Part shown: positions 48,785 through 58,965 of the stretch, piece after piece
Layout: each line of letters begins with the position of its first letter
Position numbering within the stretch: the first letter of the stretch is position 1
Origin: Macrosoma leucophasiata
Lineage: Eukaryota; Arthropoda; Insecta; Lepidoptera; Hedylidae
Length of the DNA: 64,000 nucleotides
Assembly (NCBI GenBank): GCA_036365455.1
Contig: JAWQUS010000032.1
Span: forward strand, 18,236,001-18,300,000
Direction: 5' to 3'
Position numbers and translations under genes: made by a program
The notes under the pieces: generated by a model
Databases searched by the model: none
Seen by the model: only the letters and a program-made list of their open reading frames with translations
What the model was told of the DNA's origin: nothing

Positions 48785-49548
48785 AGACTAAGCAATAGCA
48801 GGCTATGCTTAAAATACCGCTTCGATCCTCGGGGCGGGGAGTAAATTATGCTATAGGGATTTTTCCAATTTCACACTATCACGCTCATGCGTATCACGAA
48901 GCGCGCATGGCCCCGCGGCTGGTGTAGATCGTAAGCGATCTCCTCGGTTAAGCATTACGGGCGCGGTCAGGTATGTGATAGGTGACCGCTAGTGCCAAAT
49001 TAAAATGCGCATTTTCGTGCTTCGGAGGGCACGTTAACGCGTTAATAGATAGCAGTCGTTAAACCTTGTCGGAGGCCTTTTGGGCGGTTTGAAAAACATC
49101 CGACAGCGGGTTGGCCACTAACCCGTATCTCCACCAGCGTGATGGAGTAAGCTTCAGGCCTCCCTCCAAAAAGGGAAGAGACTCGTGCCCAGCAGTGGGA
49201 GGTATAATGGGTTGCCATTATTATTATTATACACTATCACGATAAAAATAATAAAAAAGATAATGAAATTTAAAACACAACGGCATGTAATCCTAAAGGT
49301 TCAATATTTTCGGAGGAATGCTTATATATTTGGGAATTTGAGATTTTTTACGTGTTTCCCAGGGCCACCCTTTGAGTATAGTAATGTGCTGGAAGATGTC
49401 AATAGGCTTGCTACTACTAAATCTTTATCTTATCTTTACTTACATGGGAAAAAACGTTACTGGTGAATCTTGGATGTCTGCATTTATGCTGCAATGAATG
49501 AATTTACCTCTGCTTACCCTTTCGCGGAATATAGGCGTAAAGCTACGT
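48785..49548 (+). mobile_element. Old SINE-B split by a SINE-D
   Basis: Head GACTAAGCAATAGCAGGCTA and TTCGATCCTCGGGGCGGGG at 48800-48840. Resumes after 49241 with GTGTTTCCCAGGGCCACCCT and ends CGGAATATAGGCGTAAAGCT. Much older than the intact copies. Confidence 0.6.
48884..49230 (+). mobile_element. SINE-D, full length with 11-bp TSD
   Basis: Head GGCTGGTGTAGATCGTAAGC, then CGGTTAAGCATTACGGGCGC and GTGATAGGTGACCGCTAGTG; body; (ATT)n. Duplication ACACTATCACG at 48873-48883 and 49231-49241. Confidence 0.85.
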
Positions 49549-49554
49549 TCGTGT

Positions 49555-49833
49555 TAATATACTCAATACAGACCTAAATTCAGAAAATCAAGCTGCATCT
49601 GAAATAGCATTACACCCATTCTTTGCAATGCTCAGTTCCTGATGAAGTCTCTATTGTGCCCCGCTTTGTGGGAACTTTGCAATTCAAACGAAGAAAATCT
49701 TTTCAAGTTATACGAACAAAAGATGTTTTTGTATGTTTTGTTTTGTGTTACCATAATATTGCCTATGAAAAACTACCTCAGAGGACTTAATCCCTGAAGT
49801 ACCAGGTTCAATTCTCGGAGCCCGAGAATTAGG
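49555..49833. repeat. Old tandem duplication, unit 2
   Basis: AATCAAGCTGCATCTGAAAT, TCAGTTCCTGATGAAGTCTC, TTGTGGGAACTTTGCAATTC, CGAAGAAAATCTTTTCAAGT. Followed, as unit 1 is, by SINE-B head sequence (ACTACCTCAGAGGACTTAAT, GGTTCAATTCTCGG), so the duplicated block included the SINE-B. Confidence 0.6.
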
Positions 49834-50102
49834 TTTTTTTTATGTAATGGAAGTGGCAAGCAAGCATCCAGTTCACATTGATGTTAAGTGATGACTGCAG
49901 CCTATAGACACCTACACAAAGACCAAGGCCAAAATGCAGATGCGTTCCAACTCCTGAGGCCTAAAGTGTTATGCCTCTGTGCCGGAAATTACAGGGCCGT
50001 ACATTACCACCTGAACGGAACACTACCATTTAGCGGCAAGTATCTTAGGTAATGCGGTGGTGCCTACGCCCGCGAGCTCCGCGACTGGAGCTCTACCACC
50101 AG
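49834..50102 (-). mobile_element. SINE-A inserted in the unit-2 SINE-B
   Basis: Complete but for a deletion of CGATAGTGCTGAACAC-type sequence. The SINE-B resumes at 50105 (TTTCAGTTTCTTAAAGTGCC). Confidence 0.85.
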
Positions 50103-50309
50103 TAAGGTTTTTTCAGTTTCTTAAAGTGCCGCCCTCGGGGTTTGTTAATGTGCTCAGATGGCAGCGCGCGGTCGGGACATTAAGTGGTGTTATGAATTAT
50201 TATTATTTTTATATCACGTATTTCATATGAAAAATAAATGTATATATGTGGTAAAAATAGAAGAATCAAGAGAGCGTAGTAAAGATAGCGGCTGAAAATT
50301 TAATCTGCC

Positions 50310-50465
50310 TTTTCCAACAATGAGAAATACAAAGCTGCAGCAAAATAACACTACATCTATTCTTTGAAATCCTCAGTTCCTAATGAACTTTCTATTGTGC
50401 TGGCCTTTGTGAGAATTCCATGGAACTGGAACCAAGGATCTGCTTTAAACTGTTTGTACGTGTAG
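50310..50465. repeat. Old tandem duplication, unit 3
   Basis: AATACAAAGCTGCAGCAAAA, TTTGAAATCCTCAGTTCCTA, ATGAACTTTCTATTGTGCTG. No SINE-B follows. Confidence 0.5.
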
Positions 50466-50562
50466 TTAGCAATGCGTTAACAAAGCGTTTTTATTATATA
50501 CTTTTAATTACAAAAGACGACGGCAAAGTATTCCATATCTTAGCTGTACGTATAATAAATTA

Positions 50563-50735
50563 GCTGTTGCCCGCGGCTTCGCCCGCGTGGATGTCGAAAA
50601 GTAGGCTATGTTCTTTCTCAAAGTCAGCTCTATCCCTGTACTAAATTTCATTAAAATGGGTTCAGTCGTTTGGACGTGGAAAGGTAACAGACAGACAGAC
50701 AGAGTTACTTTCGCATTTATAATATTAGTAGGGAA
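50563..50735 (+). mobile_element. Lep1-like Helitron-type repeat
   Basis: AGCTGTTGCCCGCGGCTTCG at the left, CATTAAAATGGGTTCAGTCG in the middle, a run of CAGA units, and TTTCGCATTTATAATATTAG at the right. The ends match what I recall of non-autonomous Lep1-type elements. 173 bp, non-coding. Confidence 0.55.
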
Positions 50736-50814
50736 GTAGGGATGTAGAGCCGAAACGCTTCGTTCGAATTTGTGGTATGTTCACTGTGTAGGGATGTTAT
50801 TTCGCCGTTCTCCT

Positions 50815-51165
50815 AATTGTCTTATTGTAAAAAGGTGAAGAGGCATCGACTATGGAACCTGCGGCGTTGTGTCGGCGATGTGAAGAGGGAATTAGATTAT
50901 GTAGATCGTTCACACATTCATCGAAATGGATCCTATAGAAAATTGAGAGACACCCCACTTTACGGCGATGTTCAAGACGTTCAATGTCACGATGTTCAAG
51001 ACAAGAGCAGTTTCGTGTTTACTAGCTTTGTGTCTCCAATTATTCTCGCAGCACGCCGATCAACCTACTCAAAGGCTTCGAGCTGGTATTTGGCCGACCA
51101 AGGTGGCAACAATACTCCATACACGACCGAACTTGTGCTTGATACAAATTAAGCAGCTGACGTGG
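50815..51165 (-). pseudogene. Degenerate LINE C-terminal fragment
   Basis: Minus frames give SLEHRDIERLEHRRKVGCLS then IFYRIHFDECVNDLHNLIP, and upstream QVRSCMEYCCHLGR, a common LINE C-terminal pattern with several stops and shifts. Confidence 0.6.
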
Positions 51166-51244
51166 TGTGTGTGAATTTAGCGCAGAAAATTTAAGAGAAC
51201 TTAATAACTATAGTTTTTTTTTCTCATGCCACCGTTTTTCATCA

Positions 51245-51375
51245 TAAAATTTTGGATAGTTCGCAAAAACACTAAATCTATTAATTGGAATCTCCTAAAG
51301 AAGAAAGAAGTCCCTAATGAACTTTCTTCTAAGCTCGCCTATGTAGAAATTCCTAGGAGTTGTAACTATTAGATT
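51245..51375. repeat. Old tandem duplication, possible unit 4
   Basis: AGTCCCTAATGAACTTTCTT then GAAATTCCTAGGAGTTGTAA parallels unit 3, the most diverged of the set. Confidence 0.4.
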
Positions 51376-51421
51376 AGGATCCCACTGCAGAATCATTTCG
51401 TTCATCCAGATATATATATAT

Positions 51422-51706
51422 ATTTTTTAATGTTTTGGAAGTGGCAAACAAGCATGCAGTTCACATTGATGTTAAGTGATGACTGTAGCCTATAGACACC
51501 CACACAAAGACCAAGGTCAAAATGCAGATGCGTTACCACTCCTGAGGCCTAAGGACTTATGCCTCTGTGCCGGAAATTACAGGGCCGTACATTACCACCT
51601 GACCGGAACACGATAGTGCTGAACACTACCATTTAGCGGCAAGTATATTAGGTAATGCGGTGGTGCCTACGCCCGCGAGCTCCGTCACTGGAGCTCTACC
51701 ACCAGT
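51422..51706 (-). mobile_element. SINE-A, near-consensus full length
   Basis: Intact 5' stem. The tail has lost most A residues (TTTTTTAATG). Confidence 0.9.
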
Positions 51707-51721
51707 AAAAGATATGCTGCA

Positions 51722-52185
51722 AACCTAATTTTTACGCATATTTATAATCTAGAAAATATATATCCACTAGGTTGCCTATCAAAATTTGGCCGCAAGTATT
51801 ATTCATTATATTGTTTTATCTTTAACAGCCTGCAACTCTTATTTGAAGCCGATTTAATTTGGATCCCGTATATCGTAATAATGAGACAAAAAATAGCTTT
51901 GCTCGTATATAAATAATACATGTACGTCATGGACATAAAAAGATATCGGGGCGGAACGAAAATTCGTAAGGGCGGCCAAGTGCGCAACGGCAGCCGTGAT
52001 TTTTCAGTCTTTATCGGTACTTTTTGCCGTGAGGTGGATAATATTTTATATAAAAAAAAAAAAAAAAAATTCTAAAAAAAATAAAAAAAAATACTTACGG
52101 ACATTTTTTGATAGGTAACCTAGTGGATATATTTATATTCTCTAGACTATAAATATACGTAAAAATGTTCATATCTTGATGAACG
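51722..52185. mobile_element. Foldback element with about 65-bp inverted ends
   Basis: TTTTTACGCATATTTATAAT, TATCCACTAGGTTGCCTATC at the left against GATAGGTAACCTAGTGGATA, ATAAATATACGTAAAAATG at the right. The middle includes an A-rich run (52051-52092). One end recurs at 18200-18340. Confidence 0.68.
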
Positions 52186-52477
52186 AAATGATTCTGTGGT
52201 GGGGCACTGTTGTAAAAGTTTTTATACCTCGAGTTAGCACTGCGTTCTCAAAGAACTTGTTAATGATGGTTTTTCTTTCTCACAGCAAGGAAATAACTTC
52301 GTTGTTAAGATTTATGAGAAGGAAATATTGCAGCCTGTATTTTTTTGTATTCAATTTTTTATACACGGGACGCGTTTGTCCGTCTCGTCTGTTAGCGATA
52401 AACTCAAAGACCATTGCACGAGTTTTCAAGCAGTTTTTATCAAATTCATGACGAAAGTTTGTGTGTAAAATTGGTAA

Positions 52478-52833
52478 AACGTAACTTCACGCCTGTAATC
52501 CCCGAAGGGGTAGGCAGAGCTAAATAAATAATAAATAAAATAAATAAAAATATGTTTATTTAGGAACAAATGCATGCATTCAAGCATACATGTTAACACC
52601 CACGTTTCGCCGGTTTCGTTTTGGCCCATGTAACAGGTGGCGAGCCTGTTGCCATCTCCGGACATATTACCAAACTCCGCGGTGCCAACTGGGGAACTGC
52701 CAGAAAATGTAAAAATCCCAATAGAACCAGAGATAAAGGATTTGAAACCGTTAGATAGCGTTCGACCCGGGAATCGAACCCAGGACCTTCAGCGTAGTAG
52801 TAGTGGGCTGCTACCACTAGGCTACTGAGGCAG
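52478..52833 (-). mobile_element. SINE-B with a 46-bp tail insertion
   Basis: AACGTAACTTCACGCCTGTA to GGCTACTGAGGCAG, A and B boxes recognisable. An A/T-rich insert (TAAATAAATAATAAATAAAA and on, about 52523-52568) splits the tail. Confidence 0.83.
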
Positions 52834-52931
52834 GTAAAATTGGTTAAAGTTTTGTATAAATGGATTGGAATCTTACAATAAATGTTTGAGGTGTCGGAAA
52901 AAATCAAGTCGCTTGAGAGCTTCGTTCTTAT

Positions 52932-53090
52932 GTACGTAAGGTGACAAACAAGCATGCAGCTCTCATTGATATTAAGTGATGACTGCAGCCTGCAGACACA
53001 AGAACCAAAGATCAAAATGCAGATGCGTTGCCACCTTAGTTGTCATGTCTCTGTGATAGTTATAACGGGGCCATATTACCACTATCCATA
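52932..53090 (-). repeat. Old SINE-A variant
   Basis: GTGACAAACAAGCATGCAGC, AAGATCAAAATGCAGATGCG, CTTAGTTGTCATGTCTCTGT. The TTGTCATGTCTCTGTGATAG variant recurs at 57.5, 13.6 and 58.9 kb and may be an older subfamily. Confidence 0.65.
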
Positions 53091-53290
53091 GAGTAACACC
53101 GGAGGGGTGTAGCCATATGTAGGCTTTCCCTCTGTCAAAGTACAAGCCCAAATGGGCATGTACCTGTCGCCTATATGTTTAAATGTGTGCGTGAAATTGT
53201 TTCTGTATTTTGTTAAAAGTCAAGGTGTGATATTCGTAGTAATAGACGATTTTTGTAGTGTGCGTGTGTGTCGCACACTACAAAACTACG
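53087..53290 (-). repeat. Family E, partial copy
   Basis: AACACCGGAGGGGTGTAGCC, CAAAGTACAAGCCCAAATGG, TCGTAGTAATAGACGATTTT. Matches 61985-62165 in reverse. Confidence 0.65.
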
Positions 53291-53929
53291 TGTCGCACGC
53301 GTGTCAAGAATGGTTTGCGAGGCTAGTGAGATTAAATAACATCCAAATTTCAATAGAGAACATGGTTGGCGATTGTCACCAACATGGGATCCAATACTCA
53401 GTAGAATAAAAGCCCAACCGCAACAGACTGTAAGACCTCAAGATACAATGAGTAACTTTTGTGTTAATCCTGAACGTTACGCAAGACGTTTGCGAAATAG
53501 ATGGAGGTAGCTGCACATAATAATTTTTCAAACTGCTGTCAGACAAATTCCACCTTAGTCTGCCCGAGACCACGGAAGCTGAAAAGCGATCGAAACGTCG
53601 GGTTCGATTTTAAATAAACATTTAAGTTTTATATACGCGAGAAAAATCAGAAAACTAGTTTTATTTCAATCAGTGTAAACTTGTTTGCCACATCATGACA
53701 TAAAAGAACTTCTTTCGCTCACAACATCAATAGACACGCATTAGCCTCATAGAACAATGTAACGAAGATAACAGTTCTAACCCTTTATTCCGTTCCACTG
53801 GAATTACAACGGAGTGCTCATAAAATAAATGGCATATATAAAAGCGGCATTGTCGTATCTATTTATGACCTAGCTCGGTCATAAATCCCTATTGGTCTAC
53901 TTTGATGCTGTACGTTAGATTGAAATTAA
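53291..53929. other. Spacer with repeat scraps, no gene seen
   Basis: AAGCGATCGAAACGTCGGGT then ATACGCGAGAAAAATCAG (53583-53655) is related to 27553-27620 and 60000-60072. The rest is unclassified. Confidence 0.45.
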
Positions 53930-53931
53930 GA

Positions 53932-54020
53932 TTTTTTTAATGTAAGATGGTGGCAAACAAGCTTGCAGTTCACATTGATGTTAAGTGATGAATGCAGCCA
54001 TATAGACACCCACACAAAGA
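53932..54020 (-). repeat. SINE-A 3' fragment
   Basis: TGTAAGATGGTGGCAAACAA to CACCCACACAAAGA. Confidence 0.7.
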
Positions 54021-54239
54021 TGTAATTGTTTTTTCTCAAAAGTGGTTAGTGTAATGAAAAAATGTGTGAGGACAATTATTGTAGATAATTGCATGATTTC
54101 CAATTTTTGTCTGACATATTTTATCATAAAACTAACCGTTGCGCTGAAAATTCAAAAACTCATTTTTGCAACCTTTTTATATTATTATCTAAATTTTGTC
54201 TTGTTTTAGTGTTTTTTTTCTTCTTCTTTTTTGTTTTTG

Positions 54240-54380
54240 ACATAACACCTAATGCCTCAGAGTGGCAGCGCATCTGCATTTTGACCTCTGGTCATTGTGT
54301 GGGTGTCTATAGGCTGCAGTCATCACTTAACATCAATGTGAACTGCACGCATGTTTGCCGCTTTTATTACATAAAAAAAA
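54240..54380 (+). repeat. SINE-A 3' half
   Basis: CATAACACCTAATGCCTCAG to CATAAAAAAAAG; tail to tail with the fragment at 53932. Confidence 0.75.
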
Positions 54381-54621
54381 GATATAATAAACAATTTGAA
54401 TATCTGAAAATGATTTGTATGTTATGCTTCTTCTTTCAATATAGCGTACAAGGTACGGACTGCGGGCTCAAGCTCCATACACTTTTGGAACGTCTCCTTT
54501 AGAGTTTTTTTTTTCAATATTGTTTTTACTCACACAAAGAATGTTTTTGTGAACGTTTCTTTATTAAAATTTCATATTTATTTCCCAAAAGTGGATATTC
54601 AGTGTTAAAAGTAAACAGTTA

Positions 54622-54928
54622 ACTGCCTCAGTAGCGTAGTGGTAGCAGGCCACTACTACTACGCTGGGGGTCCTGGGTTCGATTCCCGGGTCGGGGACTA
54701 TCAGAGATAACGGTTTGGAAAGCCTTTATCTCTGGTTCTATTGGGATTTTTCCATATTTTGGAAGTTTCGCAGTACCTCGGATGTGTCCGGAAATGGCAA
54801 CAGGTTCGCCACCCGTTACATGGGCCAAAACGTAACCGGCGAGTCGTGCGTGTTTGCATGTATGCTTGAATGCATGCATTTACCTCTGCCTACCCCTTCG
54901 GGAATTACAGGCGTAAAGTTACGTTTTT
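54622..54928 (+). mobile_element. SINE-B, full length, both boxes intact
   Basis: CTGCCTCAGTAGCGTAGTGG, TGGGTTCGATTCCCGGGTCG, tail GGAATTACAGGCGTAAAGTT. The most intact copy for promoter comparison. Confidence 0.88.
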
Positions 54929-55127
54929 TTACGTAAAAGTAAATAAAGGTTTCTTTTTAATTCGAAAAGCTTTCGTGAGAATCACACGACCACGAAAAAC
55001 GGAATGGTAAGTTCCGGCACGATTAGTCTACGAAACCGGCGACATTCAAAATGAGTTCCGGAAACGAGCCGGATGTGTCCGGATACACTCCGATTTAGCA
55101 TTGACACGAGTTTAATATCTAAGGTCT

Positions 55128-55210
55128 GCTGTGCCCATGACTTCGTCCGCGTAGATACTGATCAATAATTTTTTTAAATTCTACGCGGACAAAGTCGCAG
55201 GCACCGCTAA
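55128..55210. repeat. Family F palindromic unit
   Basis: TGCTGTGCCCATGACTTCGT facing ACAAAGTCGCAGGCACCGCT around TGATCAATAATTT. Confidence 0.55.
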
Positions 55211-55212
55211 TT

Positions 55213-55472
55213 TCTTTTTTTATGAATTGGAAGTGGCAACAAGTTCATATTGATGTTAAGTGATGACTGCAGCCTATAGACACCCCCACAAAGACCAAAT
55301 TCAAAATGCTAATGCCTAAGGTGTTATGCCTCTGTGCCGGAAATTACAGGGCCGTATATTATCACCTGACCGGAACACGATAGTGCTGAACACTACCATT
55401 TAGCGGCAAGTATATTAGGTAATGCGGTGGTGCCTACGCCCGCGAGCTCCGTCACTGGAGCTCTACCACCAG
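55213..55472 (-). mobile_element. SINE-A with small deletions
   Basis: Lacks part of AACAAGCATGCAG and of the AGATGCGTTACCACTCCTGA block; head intact. Confidence 0.86.
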
Positions 55473-55534
55473 TTAAAAGTTAGAACCAGTTAGAGTTTAG
55501 AATTAAATAATAGAAAATTAACGAACATTGTTTT

Positions 55535-55683
55535 TTTTTGAGAAACTACTGGGTACCTACAGATAACAAGAAAACCTATGAGAGGTTTATAGTATTAAAG
55601 TATCATAAGCATTCATAGGCAATTTGTAAATTATACGGGACCCTATGAACGCCAAATCGACTCGCACTTAGCCGGTTTTTTAA
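55535..55683 (+). repeat. Family H 3' part
   Basis: GAGAAACTACTGGGTACCTA, AAGAAAACCTATGAGAGG, ACGGGACCCTATGAACGCCA...CTCGCACTTAGCCGGTTTTT. Confidence 0.6.
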
Positions 55684-55967
55684 TTATTAAGCTTTACATA
55701 TTAAAAATTACAATAGCATTTTGGCATTGAAATATTTTTTTTTCTATTGTTTTCACACGAACCAAAAAGTCTCTCGGTTATCCATTTTCGAAAAAATACA
55801 AAACAACAGACACAATAAAGCCCCCATCAACGGAACAAGCAAAATCACGAACGGAAGTGTGATTGCCAAAAACGAGCAATTTGCAATCATAGTTCTGAAT
55901 AGGGTTGGCACTCCGCCATTGTCACTAAAATAATAACATTGTTTTGAACTGCCTATATAAAAGGTAT
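55684..55967. other. Spacer, no gene seen
   Basis: Two overlapping 70-85-codon frames on opposite strands (about 55721-56010) run into the SINE-A and look fortuitous. Confidence 0.4.
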
Positions 55968-56346
55968 GTTTTTTTATGTAAGGAAGGTGGCAAACAAACT
56001 TGCAGGTCACATTGATGTTAAATGATGATTGTAGCCTATAGACACCTTTCTTCTTCTTAGTCGTAGCACTCTTGTCAGAGTGGTCGTGGTCGTTGCGGTG
56101 TTGTGACTTGCTTATCTATGCATCGCCACTGGTCCCTTACTGTTGCCTTTTTGAACACTCGTGCAGTTGACCGCCCACTACTGCTTTGACTTGGTCCGTC
56201 CATCGCATTGGTGATCTGCCACGTGGCGTGATCCCTCCACTCGACCTTGCGCCACCAAGCGTTTGATAGATAGACTGACCGTCGCGTCGAGATATGTGTC
56301 CAAGGAAAGTGAGCATGCGAGATTGAACAATAGATGACAAACGATG

Positions 56347-56589
56347 TGTGGAGGAACGGGTGGAAGTGTTCCTCCGGCGAAAAGGGATGATCCTCCAACC
56401 AGGCGAGGTGGTAGCGCCTGGCGGGCCGCGGCCCAACGGTTGACGTTGGGAAGTTGTATATATGCCAACTCTTGAGAAATCTTCGTATGTACGATGTAAT
56501 TTGACTGCACGCCATCTATCGTACTAGACAAGTACTGTAAGGTTTCATTGTATTCCACTAGTTGGCGCCTTAATGTAGTGGATGCTACA
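56347..56589 (-). repeat. 3' LTR of the TRIM-like element
   Basis: 243 bp; differs from the partner by scattered substitutions (for example GGGATG versus GGAAGG near 56388, GCGGGCC versus GCGAGCC). Confidence 0.88.
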
Positions 56590-56601
56590 TCACTCCCCTC
56601 C
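56590..56601 (-). promoter_or_regulatory. Polypurine tract of the TRIM-like element
   Basis: GGAGGGGAGTGA on the minus strand abuts TGTAGC of the 3' LTR. Confidence 0.7.
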
Positions 56602-56990
56602 AAGACCGGAGGTTGATATGATCGAGACAGCTGTCAGAACTTCTCGCGGAGCTGTGCCAATGCCATATAGTCCCATGCCACAAGTCCCAGTGAGTTGGGT
56701 GCGAAGGTCCTCAGTGAGTCGAGGTAGTCGCTGCTGCGGTGATGCGAAAGTCCCCTTTGAGTCGAGGTAGTCGCTGCGTAGTAGCTACTGCGTCCGTCCA
56801 CGCAGTACTGACGCTGATGTGGCTGCAGGGTAGTCCAGGCATGCGCGGTCGCTGCAGGCGTGTGGAGTATCCCTGATGAAGCCGAGGGTGCTGGCTGGCG
56901 TGACTTGGTTACCGCTCGATCAGGTGCTGATGATGTGAGGGATAACGTCGTCGAAGGTGCTGCAGAGAGTGGCTGGTGAGAAGGTTGCTT

Positions 56991-57012
56991 CCAATCACGT
57001 CGGGGGTCACCA
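56991..57012 (-). promoter_or_regulatory. Primer binding site, tRNA-Trp type
   Basis: Minus strand TGGTGACCCCCGACGTGATT, one base from the 5' LTR end. From memory of the tRNA-Trp 3' end (ATCACGTCGGGGTCACCA) it is complementary except for one extra C. Confidence 0.75.
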
Positions 57013-57013
57013 C

Positions 57014-57256
57014 TGTGGAGGAACGGGTGGAAGTGTTCCTCCGGCGAAAAGGAAGGATCCTCCAACCAGGCGAGGTGGTAGCGCCTGGCGAGCCGCGGCT
57101 CAACAGTTGACTTTGGGAAGTTGTATATATGCCAACTCTTGAGAAATCTTCGTATGTGCGATGTAATTTGACTGCACGCCATCTATCGTACTAGACAAGT
57201 ACTGTAAGGTTTCATTGTATTCCACTAGTTGGCGCCTTAATGTAGTGGACGCTACA
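57014..57256 (-). repeat. 5' LTR of the TRIM-like element
   Basis: 243 bp, from TGTGGAGGAACGGG to GGACGCTACA on plus. A more distant relative is the solo LTR at 18.4-18.6 kb. Confidence 0.88.
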
Positions 57257-57744
57257 GATGCTTGATGCCGAGTACTTGGAGTATGGAAGCATTTGTTCGG
57301 AATTCGGTCCAAGATACTCCAAGCATGCTCCTCCAGCACCACATCTCTAGAGCGTCCACCTTCTTCCTTTCACATTCCCTCAGAGTCCAAGTCTCAGCTG
57401 CATAAAGAAATGTGGGAAACACTAGCGCACGAACAAGCCGGATTTTACACACACCTATCTACACAAAAACCAGAGGTCAAATGCAGATACGTTGCCACTC
57501 CTTAGACTCAAGTTGTTATGTCTCTGTAATATTTATTATGGGGCCATATTTAATTGGGGCATTATTGGGGCTTTCTACCCACGATAGTGCTGAACACTAC
57601 CATTTGACGGCAGGTAGATTAGGTAAATTTAATGCGGTAGTGCCTACGTCTTCAAGCTAGAATTCTACCACCAAAGAAAAAAATGCTCATATTGTATGTC
57701 ACTGCAGCCTGTGCGTACAGATCCAGGAGTAAATGATGATGCCT

Positions 57745-58490
57745 TGCCATCTCTTCTTCTTCTTCGCGTGTCAGCGGTTCGACTTAAATTTTATCGGCCC
57801 AGTATTTCGCCACAGTAATTGCTACATCATGTGCGGTCCTTAGATCCTCCAACGTACAAGAACTGGGACAGAGCGGGCATTGGAGCATGTGTTGCATTGT
57901 TTGAACGAGGGCCCCACAGTCACGACGCTCCATAGGCGGAGAGATAAAACCCCACTTGCACAAGTTTTGTCTGCAACGGCCTACCTGAGTGCGGAGTCGG
58001 TTAAGTGATCTCCAGATCGGCCATTGCAGATCATGTCCTGGGGGGACCCATTCTTACCGGTTTTTGTGTGGAGGTTGAGGGTTTTTCACTTTCCAACGTA
58101 TCACTCTTTCCTCAGGAGCACTTTTTGTGGAGGCTTTTATGCTACGCAGGAAAAAAATCCGACTTTTGAGTGTTTCTGGAGGGAGAGAGTAATTGCACAA
58201 TGGGTGTCGATGATCTGACTCCTCTTTTCTTTTCTCAACGCAACAAGCGACGTCTCTTCTGACATCAAGAGGAGCAACTCCAGCCAGAGGGAAGAGTTTA
58301 TCAAGTGGGGTAGGTTTGAGGCAGCCTTTAATTATGCGGCATGTCTCGTTCAAGGTTGTGTCGACTTGTTTTGCATGGGCGGATCGATGTCATACAGGGC
58401 TCGCGAATTCGCCAGCCGAGAAGCACAAAGCTGAGCCTGTTGTCCGGAGCATATGCGGCGCTGCTCCCCATTTTATAGTGGTAAGGCGTC
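57745..58490 (-). pseudogene. Degenerate LINE C-terminal fragment
   Basis: Minus frames: ETCRIIKGCLKPTPLDKLFP then LAGVAPLDVRRDVACCVEKR (58347-58200), and further on SLNRLRTQVGRCRQNLCKWG, RDCGALVQTMQHMLQCPLC, LEDLRTAHDVAITVAKYWAD. This is the post-RT region with a C-x-C...H...C motif found in several insect LINEs. Frame breaks separate the parts; the RT core is missing. Confidence 0.7.
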
Positions 58491-58494
58491 TTAG

Positions 58495-58600
58495 AAGGCT
58501 ATTATTTCCACCTCTGAGGTCTAAGTTGTTTTACCTCTATAGTTAACACGGAGCCAAAATGATATTGCTTCAATCTATAAAGTAGCACCCCACCCCTATT
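58495..58600 (-). repeat. Decayed SINE-A fragment
   Basis: TTTCCACCTCTGAGGTCTAA then GTTGTTTTACCTCTATAGTT. Confidence 0.4.
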
Positions 58601-58742
58601 TCCAGAGGCAATTAGTCGGTAAAAGTATTGACACTCCGGCATTTAGGTATTTGCGGAAACCGGATAACATAATAATATCCGGACACCCACGAATGCCGTC
58701 TTGTCAAAGGTAGCTTAGTTTTACATTTATTTTTCGTTCTAA

Positions 58743-58957
58743 ACTGGTAGAATTTCAGTGTAGAAGCTCAAGAGCGTACGCACCATCGCATTACCTAATC
58801 TATAATCTCCAAATGGTAGTGTTCAGCACTATAGTGTTCCAGTTAGTTGGTACTGTATGGTCCCGTGATAACTATCACAGAGACATAGCAACTAAGTTCT
58901 CAGTGGTGGCAGGTATGCAGTCATCACTTAACATCAATGCGAACTGCATGGTTGTTT
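58743..58957 (+). repeat. Old SINE-A variant inside the inverted-repeat element
   Basis: ACTGGTAGAATTTCAGTGTA to CGAACTGCATGGTTGTTTG, with the older AACTAAGTTCTCAG variant. No poly-A. Confidence 0.65.
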
Positions 58958-58965
58958 GACGACCC

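Larger units (their letters stand above)
56347..57256 (-). mobile_element. Non-coding LTR retrotransposon (TRIM-like), 910 bp
   Basis: Two 243-bp LTRs (56347-56589 and 57014-57256), each TGTAG...CCACA on the minus strand with a few differences, flank a 424-bp interior without a coding frame. GATG flanks both sides (56343-56346, 57257-57260). A tRNA-Trp-like primer site lies one base inside the 5' LTR and a purine tract precedes the 3' LTR. It must depend on proteins of a full element. Confidence 0.9.
56047..57450 (-). pseudogene. RTE-like LINE 3' fragment carrying an LTR insertion
   Basis: Before the insertion: KIRLVRALVFPTFLYAAETW then KVDALEMWCWRSMLGVSWTE, FRTNASILQVLGIK. After it: SSIVQSRMLTFLGHISRRDG, then a weaker part with RSPMRWTDQVKAVVGG. 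The 3' end is CACTCTGACAAGAGTGCTAC then GACTAAGAAGAAGAAA. Removing the LTR element with one copy of the 4-bp duplication leaves one continuous frame across the join. 5'-truncated; only the RT C-terminal part is present. Confidence 0.82.
55968..57673 (-). mobile_element. Old SINE-A split by a nested LINE and LTR element
   Basis: Tail half GGAAGGTGGCAAACAAACTT to CTATAGACACC (55978-56046) and head half CTACACAAAAACCAGAGGTC to TTCTACCACC (57452-57672) are the two parts of one SINE-A. ACACCT occurs at both edges of the insert and may be part of a target duplication. Confidence 0.75.

Noticed and set aside
54089..54502. 137-codon plus ORF
   Set aside because: Phe/Leu-rich run through poly-T and then the 3' half of a SINE-A. 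Chance frame.
56634..57182. 182-codon minus ORF
   Set aside because: Runs across an LTR into non-coding interior of the TRIM-like element. It has no domain, and a similar frame in the other LTR starts with the same LTR peptide.
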